A DNA stretch of 64,000 nucleotides from Polyangiaceae bacterium. Lineage in GTDB: Bacteria > Myxococcota_A > Polyangia > Polyangiales > Polyangiaceae. The DNA lies in contig JACKEA010000001.1 in assembly GCA_020633235.1 (NCBI GenBank), forward strand, positions 2,232,001 to 2,296,000, written 5' to 3'. Under the pieces are notes generated by a model that was not told the origin of the DNA, searched no databases, and saw nothing but the letters and a program-made list of their open reading frames with translations. The translations under genes and the position numbers were made by a program. Below are positions 32,977 to 40,938 of the stretch, one piece after another (position 1 is the stretch's first letter; each line of letters starts with the position of its first letter).

Positions 32977-34236
32977 TCAGCGCTTGCAGCTCGGTCCGCG
33001 GGGAAAGCCGTTGGCCGGCGAGGACTCGAGCTTGTCCTCCACGTCGGGCGTGTAGCGGCCGTTCACCGGGATGCGATCGTCCGGGTGATTCAGGTTCCAC
33101 AGCTGTTGAAAAGCGCGGATGTCGAGGTGGGGCAGCGTGGCGGCGTCCGCACCTTTGTAGTCGAAGTGGACGCGGTCGATGCTGCCGAGCCAGCGGAAGC
33201 CTTCGGCTTCCAGAGCCTTCTTCCAGGTGCCGTGCTCGCGGATGTCGAGGGCGAGGCCCGTCTCGTGGTTGCTCTCTCCCGGCGGCGTGGCGAGCTGGAT
33301 GCCGCACACCTTCTTCAGGGACCAGCGCCGCAGCAAGTACTGCTGAGCCACCGTGCGCAGGGCGCTGTTCACCGTCATGGTCTGCTTCTTGTTCGCGTCG
33401 AGCGCCTTGAGCAGGTGATCCCGAGCGGGGGCTTCCAGATACAGGAACACGTTGGAGGGCGCCTTCAGGTTCGAGCGGCGGGGCACCGGACTGAAGGCGC
33501 GGGCGTCGATGCAGCGTGCCTGGGCGATGATCTGACGGCTGAGGCCGTCCACGCTGCGCGTGGAGCAGCCGCGGGAGGCGGCGTCGAGCACGGTGCCCTT
33601 GCTGGGATAGGTGCGCTTCTTCTTGGGTGGAGCGGGCTCGGAAGGCGGTTGGGGTGAGGGTTCCTCGCCCTCGAACAGCTCGCCGCTCACGGACGTGCGT
33701 TTCACCGCGGCCGCGGTGGTCTTTCCGGTGGCGGTTGCCGTGGGCACGGCGGTGGGCGCGGCTGAGGGAACGGCGGGGTTCGCGCTGGCCACACTTGCCA
33801 CGGGTCCGGCGCGCTCTCGCCGTGCCTTCGAGATGATGACGACGTTCACGACGATGACGGCCACCAGCGCGACGAAAGCCACGGACAGGCCGACGGTGCG
33901 TCGCGAAACCCGGGGGATGGTGCGCGTAGCGGGCGGCGCGGACTCCGTGGCGGGCGGGGCGTCGAGCGCTTCGGCGTTCGCGGTCGCGGCGTCGGGCGGC
34001 GTCGCGTCGGCCGAGTCCGTCGCGTCGGTCGTCGTGTCGGCGGGGCTCGTAACGTCGGCCGAGTCCGTCGCGTCCGTCGTCGTGTCGGCCGGGCTCGTAA
34101 CGTCGGCCGAGTCCGTCGCGTCCGTCGTCGTGTCGGCGGGGCTCGTAACGTCGGCCGAGTCCGTCGCGTCGGCGAGGTCCGCCGCGGGCGCCGCGCCGCT
34201 CTCCGCGGGGTCCGGCTTCGTCGACTCGTCCGCCAT
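32977..34236 (-). CDS. VanY-like D-Ala-D-Ala carboxypeptidase (peptidase M15)
   Basis: The 419-aa product has a cytosolic N-terminus of about 105 residues with 16-residue repeats (ATDSADVTSPADTTTD, three and a half copies). One membrane segment follows (about 112-135, TVGLSVAFVALVAVIVVNVV), then a Pro/Ala linker and a periplasmic M15 domain (about 230-419). Zinc ligands are seen in SNHETGLALDI (His and Asp) and VHFDY (His). The family trims peptidoglycan stem peptides. Codon GC and length are normal. The start ATG 34236 precedes the repeats. Confidence 0.88.
   Translation of the reverse strand: MADESTKPDPAESGAAPAADLADATDSADVTSPADTTTDATDSADVTSPADTTTDATDSADVTSPADTTTDATDSADATPPDAATANAEALDAPPATESAPPATRTIPRVSRRTVGLSVAFVALVAVIVVNVVIISKARRERAGPVASVASANPAVPSAAPTAVPTATATGKTTAAAVKRTSVSGELFEGEEPSPQPPSEPAPPKKKRTYPSKGTVLDAASRGCSTRSVDGLSRQIIAQARCIDARAFSPVPRRSNLKAPSNVFLYLEAPARDHLLKALDANKKQTMTVNSALRTVAQQYLLRRWSLKKVCGIQLATPPGESNHETGLALDIREHGTWKKALEAEGFRWLGSIDRVHFDYKGADAATLPHLDIRAFQQLWNLNHPDDRIPVNGRYTPDVEDKLESSPANGFPRGPSCKR
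34006..34171 (-). repeat. 48-bp tandem repeat inside the VanY-like gene
   Basis: Three full copies (34006-34053, 34054-34101, 34102-34149) and a 22-bp partial copy, differing by only two or three bases. They encode the Asp/Thr/Ser/Ala-rich 16-residue units of the cytosolic N-terminus. Near-identity suggests recent expansion. Confidence 0.88.
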
Positions 34237-34356
34237 GGGCCCCGCGCGTTACCGCGAACGTGGCGTCAGAGCAAGGTGCGAGCTCGGGCGGCTTTTTCGC
34301 GCGGCGCGTGACGGCGGCTCGCGGGCGACGCTGAAAAGCCTGTATCGTCTCCGGCG

Positions 34357-35964
34357 ATGAGCGACCTTCGCACCTGGCGCACCGCGGCCATGGGCCGCCG
34401 CGGCGCCGTCGCCTCCAATCACCCGCTGGCCACGGACGCAGGGCTGACGGTGCTGAAGAACGGCGGGAATGCCTTCGACGCAGCGGTCGCCGTGGCCACC
34501 ACCATCGCCGTGGTCGAGCCGCAATCGAACGGCGTGGGGGGCGACGCGTTCTTCCTCCTGTGGCAGGCGTCGGAGGAGCGCGCGACGGTGATCCACGCGG
34601 CAGCCCCCGCGGCGGCCGCCGCGACGCCGGAGCTGTACCGCGACGGCATTCCCCACACCGGCGCCCTCGCGGCCATGCCGCCGGGAGCGCCCGCGGGCTG
34701 GCTGCACCTGGCCAACCGCTACGGCACGCGGCCCGCGAAGGAGCTGTTCAAGGCCGCGGTGCACTACGCGCGAGAAGGCTTTCCGGCGTCGCGCCGCTTT
34801 TGCCAGGACGCCGCCTTGTTCCAGGCCGCGCTGGTTCGGGATCCGGGCTCGGCCGCGACCTATCTGCGGGATGGCCTGCCGCCCAAACCCGGGACTCCGA
34901 TCAAGAACCCAGCGCTTGCGCGCACCCTGGAGGCGCTCGCCTTTGGCGGCGATCGCGCGCTGTTCGGCGGCGAGCTGGGCAAGGATCTGGTCGCCTTCGT
35001 CCGAGCTCAGGGCGGCGTGATCAGCGAGGAGGACCTCGCGGTGCACCAGGCCGAAGAGCACGAGCCGCTGAGCGTGAGCTACCGCGGCCTCACGGTGTTG
35101 AACGCGGCGCCACCGAGCATGGGGTTCGCCCTGCTGCTCGAGCTGAAGATCGCCGAGGCTTTCGAGCTGGACAAGCTCGATCCCTTCGGTGCGGATCTGG
35201 TGCACACCCTGGTGGAGGCGAAGAAGCTCGCCTTCGCCGAGCGCGAGGAGTTCGCGGGGGATCCGGCCCACGTGGAGGCGCCCTTCGGTGTGCTCCTCGG
35301 TGAGGATCACGGCCGGGAGCTCGCCCAGCGCATCGATCCCAAGCGCGCGCTCTCCATCCCCGGCCGTCCGACGCGCGAGGGGGACACCACGTACTTCTGT
35401 GTGGTCGACGGCTGGGGCAACGCCGTGAGCGGCATCCAGAGCATCGCGAATCCTTTCGGGGCGGCGTGCCTCGACCCCAAGACGGGCATCCTGCTCAACA
35501 GCCGCATGGTGTGGTTCCACACCGAGCCGGACCATCCGAACGTGGTCGCGCCGCGAAAGCACGTGCGCAACACCATCAACCCGCCGATGGCCATCAAAGA
35601 CGGCTCGGTGCGCGCGGTGTGGGGCACGCCGGGGGGCGACGCCCAGGTGCAGGTCAACCTGCAGACGTTGATCTACGCCAAGGAGTTCGCCTTCGACCCG
35701 CAGCAAGCCCTGGAAGCGCCGCGCTGGACGCACTTCCAGCCCGGAACGGGATCGTACTACCCGCACGTGGACGTCGATCAGCTGGTGATCGAGTCGCGCT
35801 TAGCGCCGGAAGTGTTGGACGAGCTCAGCGCCCGGGGTCACAACCTCACCGTGGTCGGACCTCTGGAGGGCAGCTGCGCAGCGTCGATGATCCTGCGGGA
35901 CGCGAGCGGGCTCTTGTCCGCGGGGGCGGATCCGCGCCGCGACGGGTGGTCCGCGGCTTTCTGA
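34357..35964 (+). CDS. ggt: Gamma-glutamyltransferase
   Basis: The 535-aa product belongs to the N-terminal nucleophile gamma-glutamyltranspeptidase family, which hydrolyses or transfers gamma-glutamyl groups such as that of glutathione. The self-cleavage site is in GDTTYFCVVD, with the catalytic Thr at about residue 345; the small subunit follows with GNAVSGIQS. The large subunit carries the NGVGGDAF signature. There is no signal peptide, unlike periplasmic Ggt of enterics, so it is probably cytosolic. The next gene starts two bases after the stop, making a ggt / coiled-coil / dinB operon. Confidence 0.92.
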   Translation: MSDLRTWRTAAMGRRGAVASNHPLATDAGLTVLKNGGNAFDAAVAVATTIAVVEPQSNGVGGDAFFLLWQASEERATVIHAAAPAAAAATPELYRDGIPHTGALAAMPPGAPAGWLHLANRYGTRPAKELFKAAVHYAREGFPASRRFCQDAALFQAALVRDPGSAATYLRDGLPPKPGTPIKNPALARTLEALAFGGDRALFGGELGKDLVAFVRAQGGVISEEDLAVHQAEEHEPLSVSYRGLTVLNAAPPSMGFALLLELKIAEAFELDKLDPFGADLVHTLVEAKKLAFAEREEFAGDPAHVEAPFGVLLGEDHGRELAQRIDPKRALSIPGRPTREGDTTYFCVVDGWGNAVSGIQSIANPFGAACLDPKTGILLNSRMVWFHTEPDHPNVVAPRKHVRNTINPPMAIKDGSVRAVWGTPGGDAQVQVNLQTLIYAKEFAFDPQQALEAPRWTHFQPGTGSYYPHVDVDQLVIESRLAPEVLDELSARGHNLTVVGPLEGSCAASMILRDASGLLSAGADPRRDGWSAAF

Positions 35965-35966
35965 TC

Positions 35967-36446
35967 ATGGCCTACCGCGAGCGCACGGACCCGAAGAGCA
36001 TCGCCACCGAGCGTTTCCTGGCGGCAACAGAGCGAGAAACGCGGGCTCTCGCGGCGCAGGCGCGCTGCCGAGCGAGCGTTTCGCGCGGGGAGGTGGACCT
36101 CGAGCGCGCGCGCAGCGAGGTGGGGCGTTGCGTGGCGGCGCTCCGTCACTTGGAGGCCGTGGCTACCACCCGGGCGCTCACGCCCGAGGCAGAGCTGGGC
36201 GAGCGCATGGCCGCGATCGAGGAGCACCTGCGACAAGCCCTACAGCTGTCCTTCAGCGACGATCTCGAGGCCGAGCAAGGGCGCCTTGCCGCGGCGCGAA
36301 ATCAGGCGGAGGAGGGCATCCTGCGCGCGGAAGAAGCGCTCGCCATCGCCCGCGCGGGACTGGCGGACGCGCTGCGGGAGCTGAACCTTGCGCGGCGGGA
36401 GCGCGACGCCGCTCGCGCGGAGCTCGCGCGGCTGAGCACGCCGTGA
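35967..36446 (+). CDS. Coiled-coil protein, 159 aa
   Basis: Starts two bases after ggt and overlaps the dinB start by GTGA. The product is almost wholly Ala/Glu/Arg/Leu-rich with heptad patterns (such as LEAEQGRLAAARNQAEEG), predicting a long coiled coil. No signal or membrane segment. No known domain; position suggests co-expression with DNA polymerase IV but not necessarily a shared role. Confidence 0.75.
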   Translation: MAYRERTDPKSIATERFLAATERETRALAAQARCRASVSRGEVDLERARSEVGRCVAALRHLEAVATTRALTPEAELGERMAAIEEHLRQALQLSFSDDLEAEQGRLAAARNQAEEGILRAEEALAIARAGLADALRELNLARRERDAARAELARLSTP

Positions 36447-37687
36447 CCCGCGCCCGCTGGATCCTCCACGCTGACATGGACGCGTTCTACGCGTCCATCG
36501 AGCAGCGAGACAATCCGGAGCTTCGAGGCAAGCCGGTGATCGTAGGCGCCACCAGTGCGCGCGGCGTGGTGGCCGCGGCGTCCTACGAAGCGCGACAATT
36601 CGGCGTGCGCTCGGCGATGCCGGGCTTTCGCGCGCGAGAGCTCTGCCCGCACGGGGTGTTCGTGCACAGCAGCATGCACAAGTACTCCGCCGTCAGCGCC
36701 GAGGTCCACGCGGTGTTCGAAGAGTTCTCGCCGGACATCGAGCCGCTGGCGCTCGACGAAGCGTTCATCGACATCACGGGTTCGGTGGGGCTTTTCGGCG
36801 GTCCCTTGGCCCTCGGCCGGCGCTTGAAGGAGCGCGTGCTCGAGGCCACGCGGCTGAACGTGAGCGTGGGCATCGCGCCCAACAAGCACGTCGCCAAGAT
36901 CGCCTGCACCCTGGGCAAGCCCGACGGCATCTTGCTGGTACCGCCACAGGCCGTGCGGTGGTTGCTCGATCCCTTGCCGGTGCGCCGCCTGTGGGGCGTG
37001 GGGCCGGTCCTCGGAGAAAAGCTCGCGTCCCGCGGCATTCGGACCATCGCGCAGCTGTCGCGGGCCGATCCTTCACTGCTCCGGGATCTGGCCGGCAGCC
37101 GCGCCGGGGAGCTCGTCGCGCTGGCCCGCGGAGAAGATCCCCGGGACGTAGTGAGCGACCGCGTTCCCAAGAGCTACGGCGAGGAGAACACCTTCGAGAG
37201 CGACGTGAGCGACCGCGAGGTCGTCACCGCCACGCTCACGGCCCACGCCGAGGCCGTCGCCCGCCGCGTGCGCAAGGACGGCTTCGTCGGCCGCACCGTC
37301 GCCTTGAAGATCAAGCTCGGTCAGCGCCGCGGGCAGCGCAGCGCGCGCATCGGGGGCGAGAGCGGCGAGCCCATCTATCCCGTGCTCTCGCGACAGAAGA
37401 CCCTCGCCACGCCCACCGACGACGGCGCCGTGATCCGCGAGGCCGCCGTCGACCTGTGGGACACCGCCGCCGTCGCCGAGCCCGTGCGCTTGCTCGGTGT
37501 TTCTCTCAGCGGTCTCGAACGCCGCGATCGCGAGCAGCTCGAGCTGTTCGCCCCGCCCCGACCCAAGGACAAGCTCGGTCCCGCCCTCGACGCCATCCAA
37601 GCGCGCTTTGGCCAGGGCGCCATCCGCCGTGCCGTGGACGAGCCCGACAAGATCACGCCGAGCATGCAGAAGAAGCGCGGCGAGTAG
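36443..37687 (+). CDS. dinB: DNA polymerase IV (Y family)
   Basis: The 414-aa translesion polymerase opens ILHADMDAFYASIEQRDNP, giving the first catalytic Asp. SLDEAF-type catalytic residues occur as LALDEAFIDIT, and a helix-hairpin-helix region (VRRLWGVGPVLGEKLASRGI) follows. A clamp-binding motif QLELF lies at about residue 368. The GTG start overlaps the preceding stop. Length is slightly above the usual 350-400. It copies past damaged bases with low fidelity. No LexA-type box was searched for in detail. Confidence 0.95.
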   Translation: MTRARWILHADMDAFYASIEQRDNPELRGKPVIVGATSARGVVAAASYEARQFGVRSAMPGFRARELCPHGVFVHSSMHKYSAVSAEVHAVFEEFSPDIEPLALDEAFIDITGSVGLFGGPLALGRRLKERVLEATRLNVSVGIAPNKHVAKIACTLGKPDGILLVPPQAVRWLLDPLPVRRLWGVGPVLGEKLASRGIRTIAQLSRADPSLLRDLAGSRAGELVALARGEDPRDVVSDRVPKSYGEENTFESDVSDREVVTATLTAHAEAVARRVRKDGFVGRTVALKIKLGQRRGQRSARIGGESGEPIYPVLSRQKTLATPTDDGAVIREAAVDLWDTAAVAEPVRLLGVSLSGLERRDREQLELFAPPRPKDKLGPALDAIQARFGQGAIRRAVDEPDKITPSMQKKRGE

Positions 37688-37760
37688 CGTTTCCGCGGCG
37701 AGCCAACAAAACCAAGCTGCTGCCAGCCTGGCGTTTTCTTGTTGGTTCGCCGCGGAAACG
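37688..37760. repeat. Paired inverted REP-like repeats (BIME-like)
   Basis: Two 22-bp arms (37688-37709 and 37739-37760) match in inverted orientation with one mismatch, around a 29-bp loop. The arm sequence read from the loop outward on the right is TTGTTGGTTCGCCGCGGAAA then CG. It starts right after the dinB stop and could act as a transcript end. Confidence 0.8.
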
Positions 37761-37810
37761 TCGCACCCCTCGCCAGCGGCGCGGGCCTCGGATAGATCTC
37801 GCTCTTCTCC

Positions 37811-39322
37811 ATGGGCGCCTGGGACCGGATCCTGCACGGCGGCGAGCTGGCCTCCTTCGGCGGCTTCGGCGTGATCACGGCCGCCGTGCTGATCCTCGCG
37901 ACGTGGGCGCTGATGCCGCGCACCGATCGCAAGAAGCTGCGCCTGCCGATCGCGCTTCTGGCGCTGAACCTGGTCGCCGTCGCGCTCCGAACTGTGCTGA
38001 GTGAGGACTCGGCCGCGCAGAAGCCGCTGCACGTGATCGCGGTGTTCTTCCTCCTCAGCTGCATCGGCCGCACCGGCTTCCTGCTCACGGTGGATTGGCT
38101 GCTCGGGACGCGCCTCAAGCAGCCGCTGTCCAAGATCTTCCGCGACATCATCCAGGTGCTGGTGTTCGTGGCGGTGGCGCTGCTCACGCTGCGCTCGATG
38201 GGCCTCGAGCCGGGCTCGCTCTTGACGACCTCCGCGCTGCTCACCGCGGTCATCGGTCTTTCGCTGCAAGAGACGCTGGGTAACCTGTTCGCGGGGCTCG
38301 CGATCCAGGCGCAGCGACCGTTCTCCGTGGGGGATTGGATCCAGTTCGAGAACGACGCTTCGCTCGTGGGGCGGGTCACCGAGATCAACTGGCGTGCGAC
38401 CAAGGTGCTCACCAACGACATGGTCGAGGTGGTGGTGCCCAACGGCATCTTGGCCAAGGCGCCCATCCGCAACTACACGCAGCCCACCCGCGTGAGCCGG
38501 CGCATCGTCACGGTGCAGGGTCCCTACGAAGCGCCGCCGCGGCAGGTGAGCAAGGCCATCCTCGAAGCCGCCCGCGGCGTGGACGGCGTGCTGTCCGTGC
38601 CGCCGCCGGAGGTGGAGGTGCTGAGCTTCGGCGACAGCGGCATCGACTACCGCCTTTTGTTCTTCATCGAACGCTTCGAGCGGCGTTTCAAGGTGGAGAG
38701 CGAGGTCCGCGCTCGCATCTGGTACGCGCTGAAGCGGGCGGACATCAGCATCCCGTTCCCCGTGCGCGACGTGCGGGTGACGGACATGAAGGACGTTGCC
38801 ACGAGCGAAGGCCCGCCGGAAGAAGCGCTGGATGCCCTGAGTCGCGTCGACTTCTTGGCGGCGGTGCCGAAGGAGCTGATGCGGGAGCTCGCCTCCCGCG
38901 TGCGCGTGAACACCTACGTGCCCGGCGAGACGGTGATCTACCAGGGGGACGAGGGCAGCGAGCTGTTCATCGTGCTGTCCGGAGAGCTCGAGGTGCTGGT
39001 GGAACAGGCTCCGCGCGAGCCGGAGCCGGTGGCGCGGCTCTCCGCCGGTAGCCTGTTCGGCGAGATGTCGTTGATGACCGGCGAACGGCGGAGCGCCACC
39101 GTGCGCGCTGTGAGCGAGTGTGATCTGCTGGTGGTGGGGCACACGGCGTTCCGGCGCATCTTGTCGGCGTCGCCGGACCTGGCGGAGCAGATCAGCGAGG
39201 TGCTGCTCAAGCGCCAAGCGGAGCTCATCGATCGCGCGGCCGCCGCCGCCGCCGCGGAGGCGCCCACCAGCGCCCGGCGCCAGCAGCTCCTGAGCCGCAT
39301 TCGCGACTTCTTCGCGCTATGA
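37811..39322 (+). CDS. MscS-type mechanosensitive channel with cyclic-nucleotide-binding domain
   Basis: The 503-aa product has about five membrane segments in the first 140 residues, then the MscS beta domain with GLSLQETLGNLFAGLAIQ, RPFSVGDWI and VPNGILAKAPIRNYT. The MscS C-terminal domain follows to about 320. Residues about 345-465 are a cNMP-binding domain (GETVIYQGDEGSELFIV, then GSLFGEMSLMTGERRSATV), the phosphate-cassette pattern. The fusion suggests gating by a cyclic nucleotide as well as tension. It stands alone between an inverted-repeat pair and a small lipoprotein gene. Confidence 0.93.
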   Translation: MGAWDRILHGGELASFGGFGVITAAVLILATWALMPRTDRKKLRLPIALLALNLVAVALRTVLSEDSAAQKPLHVIAVFFLLSCIGRTGFLLTVDWLLGTRLKQPLSKIFRDIIQVLVFVAVALLTLRSMGLEPGSLLTTSALLTAVIGLSLQETLGNLFAGLAIQAQRPFSVGDWIQFENDASLVGRVTEINWRATKVLTNDMVEVVVPNGILAKAPIRNYTQPTRVSRRIVTVQGPYEAPPRQVSKAILEAARGVDGVLSVPPPEVEVLSFGDSGIDYRLLFFIERFERRFKVESEVRARIWYALKRADISIPFPVRDVRVTDMKDVATSEGPPEEALDALSRVDFLAAVPKELMRELASRVRVNTYVPGETVIYQGDEGSELFIVLSGELEVLVEQAPREPEPVARLSAGSLFGEMSLMTGERRSATVRAVSECDLLVVGHTAFRRILSASPDLAEQISEVLLKRQAELIDRAAAAAAAEAPTSARRQQLLSRIRDFFAL

Positions 39323-39504
39323 GCGAGGCCTCTGGCTTCGGCGAACCGAAGCAACGTCCGCGCTACTGCCGGTGCGGAGCAGTGACGTGGAGGGCACCAG
39401 CCGTCCATGGAGGGGGCGGGACGACCGGGACGACCAGCGGGCGCCGCGCACACGCCGCGAGGCGTGCTTCCGCGGCGTAGCGGCATGATCGCTGCAAGAA
39501 GTCG

Positions 39505-39528
39505 CCCTGGCACGCTGTCGTGCCAGGG
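39505..39528 (+). promoter_or_regulatory. 10-bp perfect hairpin beside a ribosome binding site
   Basis: CCCTGGCACG and CGTGCCAGGG pair perfectly around a 4-base loop (CTGT). The hairpin ends directly before the AAGGA box that serves the lipoprotein ATG at 39542, so it could influence translation or mRNA stability. It is not followed by a T-tract. Confidence 0.45.
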
Positions 39529-39541
39529 AAGGACCTGTTTC

Positions 39542-39838
39542 ATGAAGACTTCGATGACTTGCTTGATGGTGCTGTTGGCGATGGGCGGCTGTAGCTCCGG
39601 AGGCGACGACGGCGGCGGATCGAGCGCGACGGGCTGCGCGAAGCTGTGCACGCACACCAATACAGCCACCTCGAGCCAGGTGAACTGCGTGGCGACGCAG
39701 GCGGTGGCGAAGGGCTACGACTGGCCGGCGGATCCGGTGTGCGCGAACATCCAAACGGAGTCGCAGTGCAACACCTGCACCGTGAACCTCTCCATGAACG
39801 ACGCGGACTGCTCGGCGATCGAGCAGAGTTGTTTCTGA
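39542..39838 (+). CDS. Small Cys-rich lipoprotein, 98 aa
   Basis: A compact signal (MKTSMTCLMVLLAMGGC) gives a lipid-anchored Cys17, followed by a Gly/Asp/Ser linker. A 70-residue domain with eight cysteines ends Q-S-C-F. The AAGGA box lies 8 bp upstream, next to a strong hairpin. No family recognised. It converges head-on with tatD, leaving one base between the stops. Confidence 0.75.
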   Translation: MKTSMTCLMVLLAMGGCSSGGDDGGGSSATGCAKLCTHTNTATSSQVNCVATQAVAKGYDWPADPVCANIQTESQCNTCTVNLSMNDADCSAIEQSCF

Positions 39839-39839
39839 A

Positions 39840-40643
39840 TCAAGGCGCTGAGCCGAACAGGCGCTCGAAGTTCTCCGAGAGCGTGCGGGTCACGCTCTGG
39901 AGGGGCTCGCCCCAGAGCTCGGCAGCGAATTCCGCGGTGCCGCGCACGTTCTTGGGCTCGTTGTCCTGTTCGCGATCGGGGCCGAGGTACGGGCAGTCCG
40001 TCTCGAGCAGCACGCGCTCCCGGGGCAGCGTCTGGAGCATGCGCGTGAAGGCTTCGTTCTTGCGGGCGTTGGCCGGGATGGACAGGTAGTGCCCGTGCTC
40101 CGCGATGCGGCGTGCGAGCTTCACGCGACCCCCGAAGCAGTGCCAGTTCACACGCTGAGCGCCCATCTCCTGAAGGATCTCGAAGCAGCGCGCCTCACGC
40201 TTGCGGGTGTGGATGATGATGGGCTTCTCGGCGTCGAGGGCGATGGCTACCAGCTGGCGGAACACCTGCTCTTGGCGTTCCCACAGCTCGCCAGGCACCC
40301 AGTAGCCGTCGAGACCGATCTCGCCCACGGCGATGGCTTCGCCCACGTGGGCGCCCACCCACTCGATGGCTTCGTCTGCGGGCACCGGATCGTCGTCTCG
40401 GGGGTAGTCGATGCCGGCGGCCATCATCTCCGGCAGCACCGCGTCCACTGGGTACAGGCCGAAAGCCGGACGCACCAGCGCGGAGCGGGCTGCGAGCGCT
40501 CGCACCCGCTCGTTGTCCGTGGGGTTCAGCCCATTGCTGATGATGGTGGTGACGCCCGCGGCTCGAGCCTGCTCGAGCACGTCGTCCACTCGGGGGAAGA
40601 GACGCGGGTGCGTCAGGTGTGCGTGGACGTCGAACAGACCCAT
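39840..40643 (-). CDS. tatD: TatD family metal-dependent hydrolase (DNase)
   Basis: The 267-aa TIM-barrel hydrolase has the metal ligands in order: FDVHAHLTH (HxH), AVGEIGLDG (Glu), IIIHTRKRE (His), NWHCFGG (His) and LLETDCPYL (Asp). TatD-type enzymes are 3'-5' nucleases in repair and in DNA turnover. The start ATG 40643 gives the usual short N-terminus. It is the third gene of a minus-strand operon after the radical SAM and B-box genes (13-bp gap). Confidence 0.9.
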   Translation of the reverse strand: MGLFDVHAHLTHPRLFPRVDDVLEQARAAGVTTIISNGLNPTDNERVRALAARSALVRPAFGLYPVDAVLPEMMAAGIDYPRDDDPVPADEAIEWVGAHVGEAIAVGEIGLDGYWVPGELWERQEQVFRQLVAIALDAEKPIIIHTRKREARCFEILQEMGAQRVNWHCFGGRVKLARRIAEHGHYLSIPANARKNEAFTRMLQTLPRERVLLETDCPYLGPDREQDNEPKNVRGTAEFAAELWGEPLQSVTRTLSENFERLFGSAP

Positions 40644-40656
40644 GAGCGCCAGGAGC

Positions 40657-40938
40657 TTAGCCGAAGAGCCACTGGAGCACCGCCACGAGCACGGCCAGCG
40701 CCAGGATTGGGCCAACGACCCAGCCCAGCACCGTCCACCAGCCGCTGGAAAGGGAGCGGCCGCCGCGGCGATCGCAGGCGAGGCAGATGGCCCACACCTT
40801 GGCGCCGCCTTCGGTGAGCACGCAGCAATCGCCGCACACCGGCTCGTGGCAGCGGGCGCAGGGGCCGACGGCGAGGGCGCCGCAGTGTTTGCAGTGCGCG
40901 GGCCCCGGCCCGTCGTCGTGGCCGATGAGCTCCGGCAT
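40657..40938 (-). CDS. B-box zinc-finger membrane protein, 93 aa
   Basis: Residues 16-55 are a B-box-type zinc finger (CKHCG, then CARC, then CGDCC, then CLAC). A single membrane segment at the C-terminus follows (WTVLGWVVGPILALAVLVAV). Its ATG overlaps the radical SAM stop (ATGA), so the two are translationally coupled. Such small zinc-finger/TM proteins are common in myxobacteria; the role is unknown. The finger would face the cytosol. Confidence 0.8.
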   Translation of the reverse strand: MPELIGHDDGPGPAHCKHCGALAVGPCARCHEPVCGDCCVLTEGGAKVWAICLACDRRGGRSLSSGWWTVLGWVVGPILALAVLVAVLQWLFG

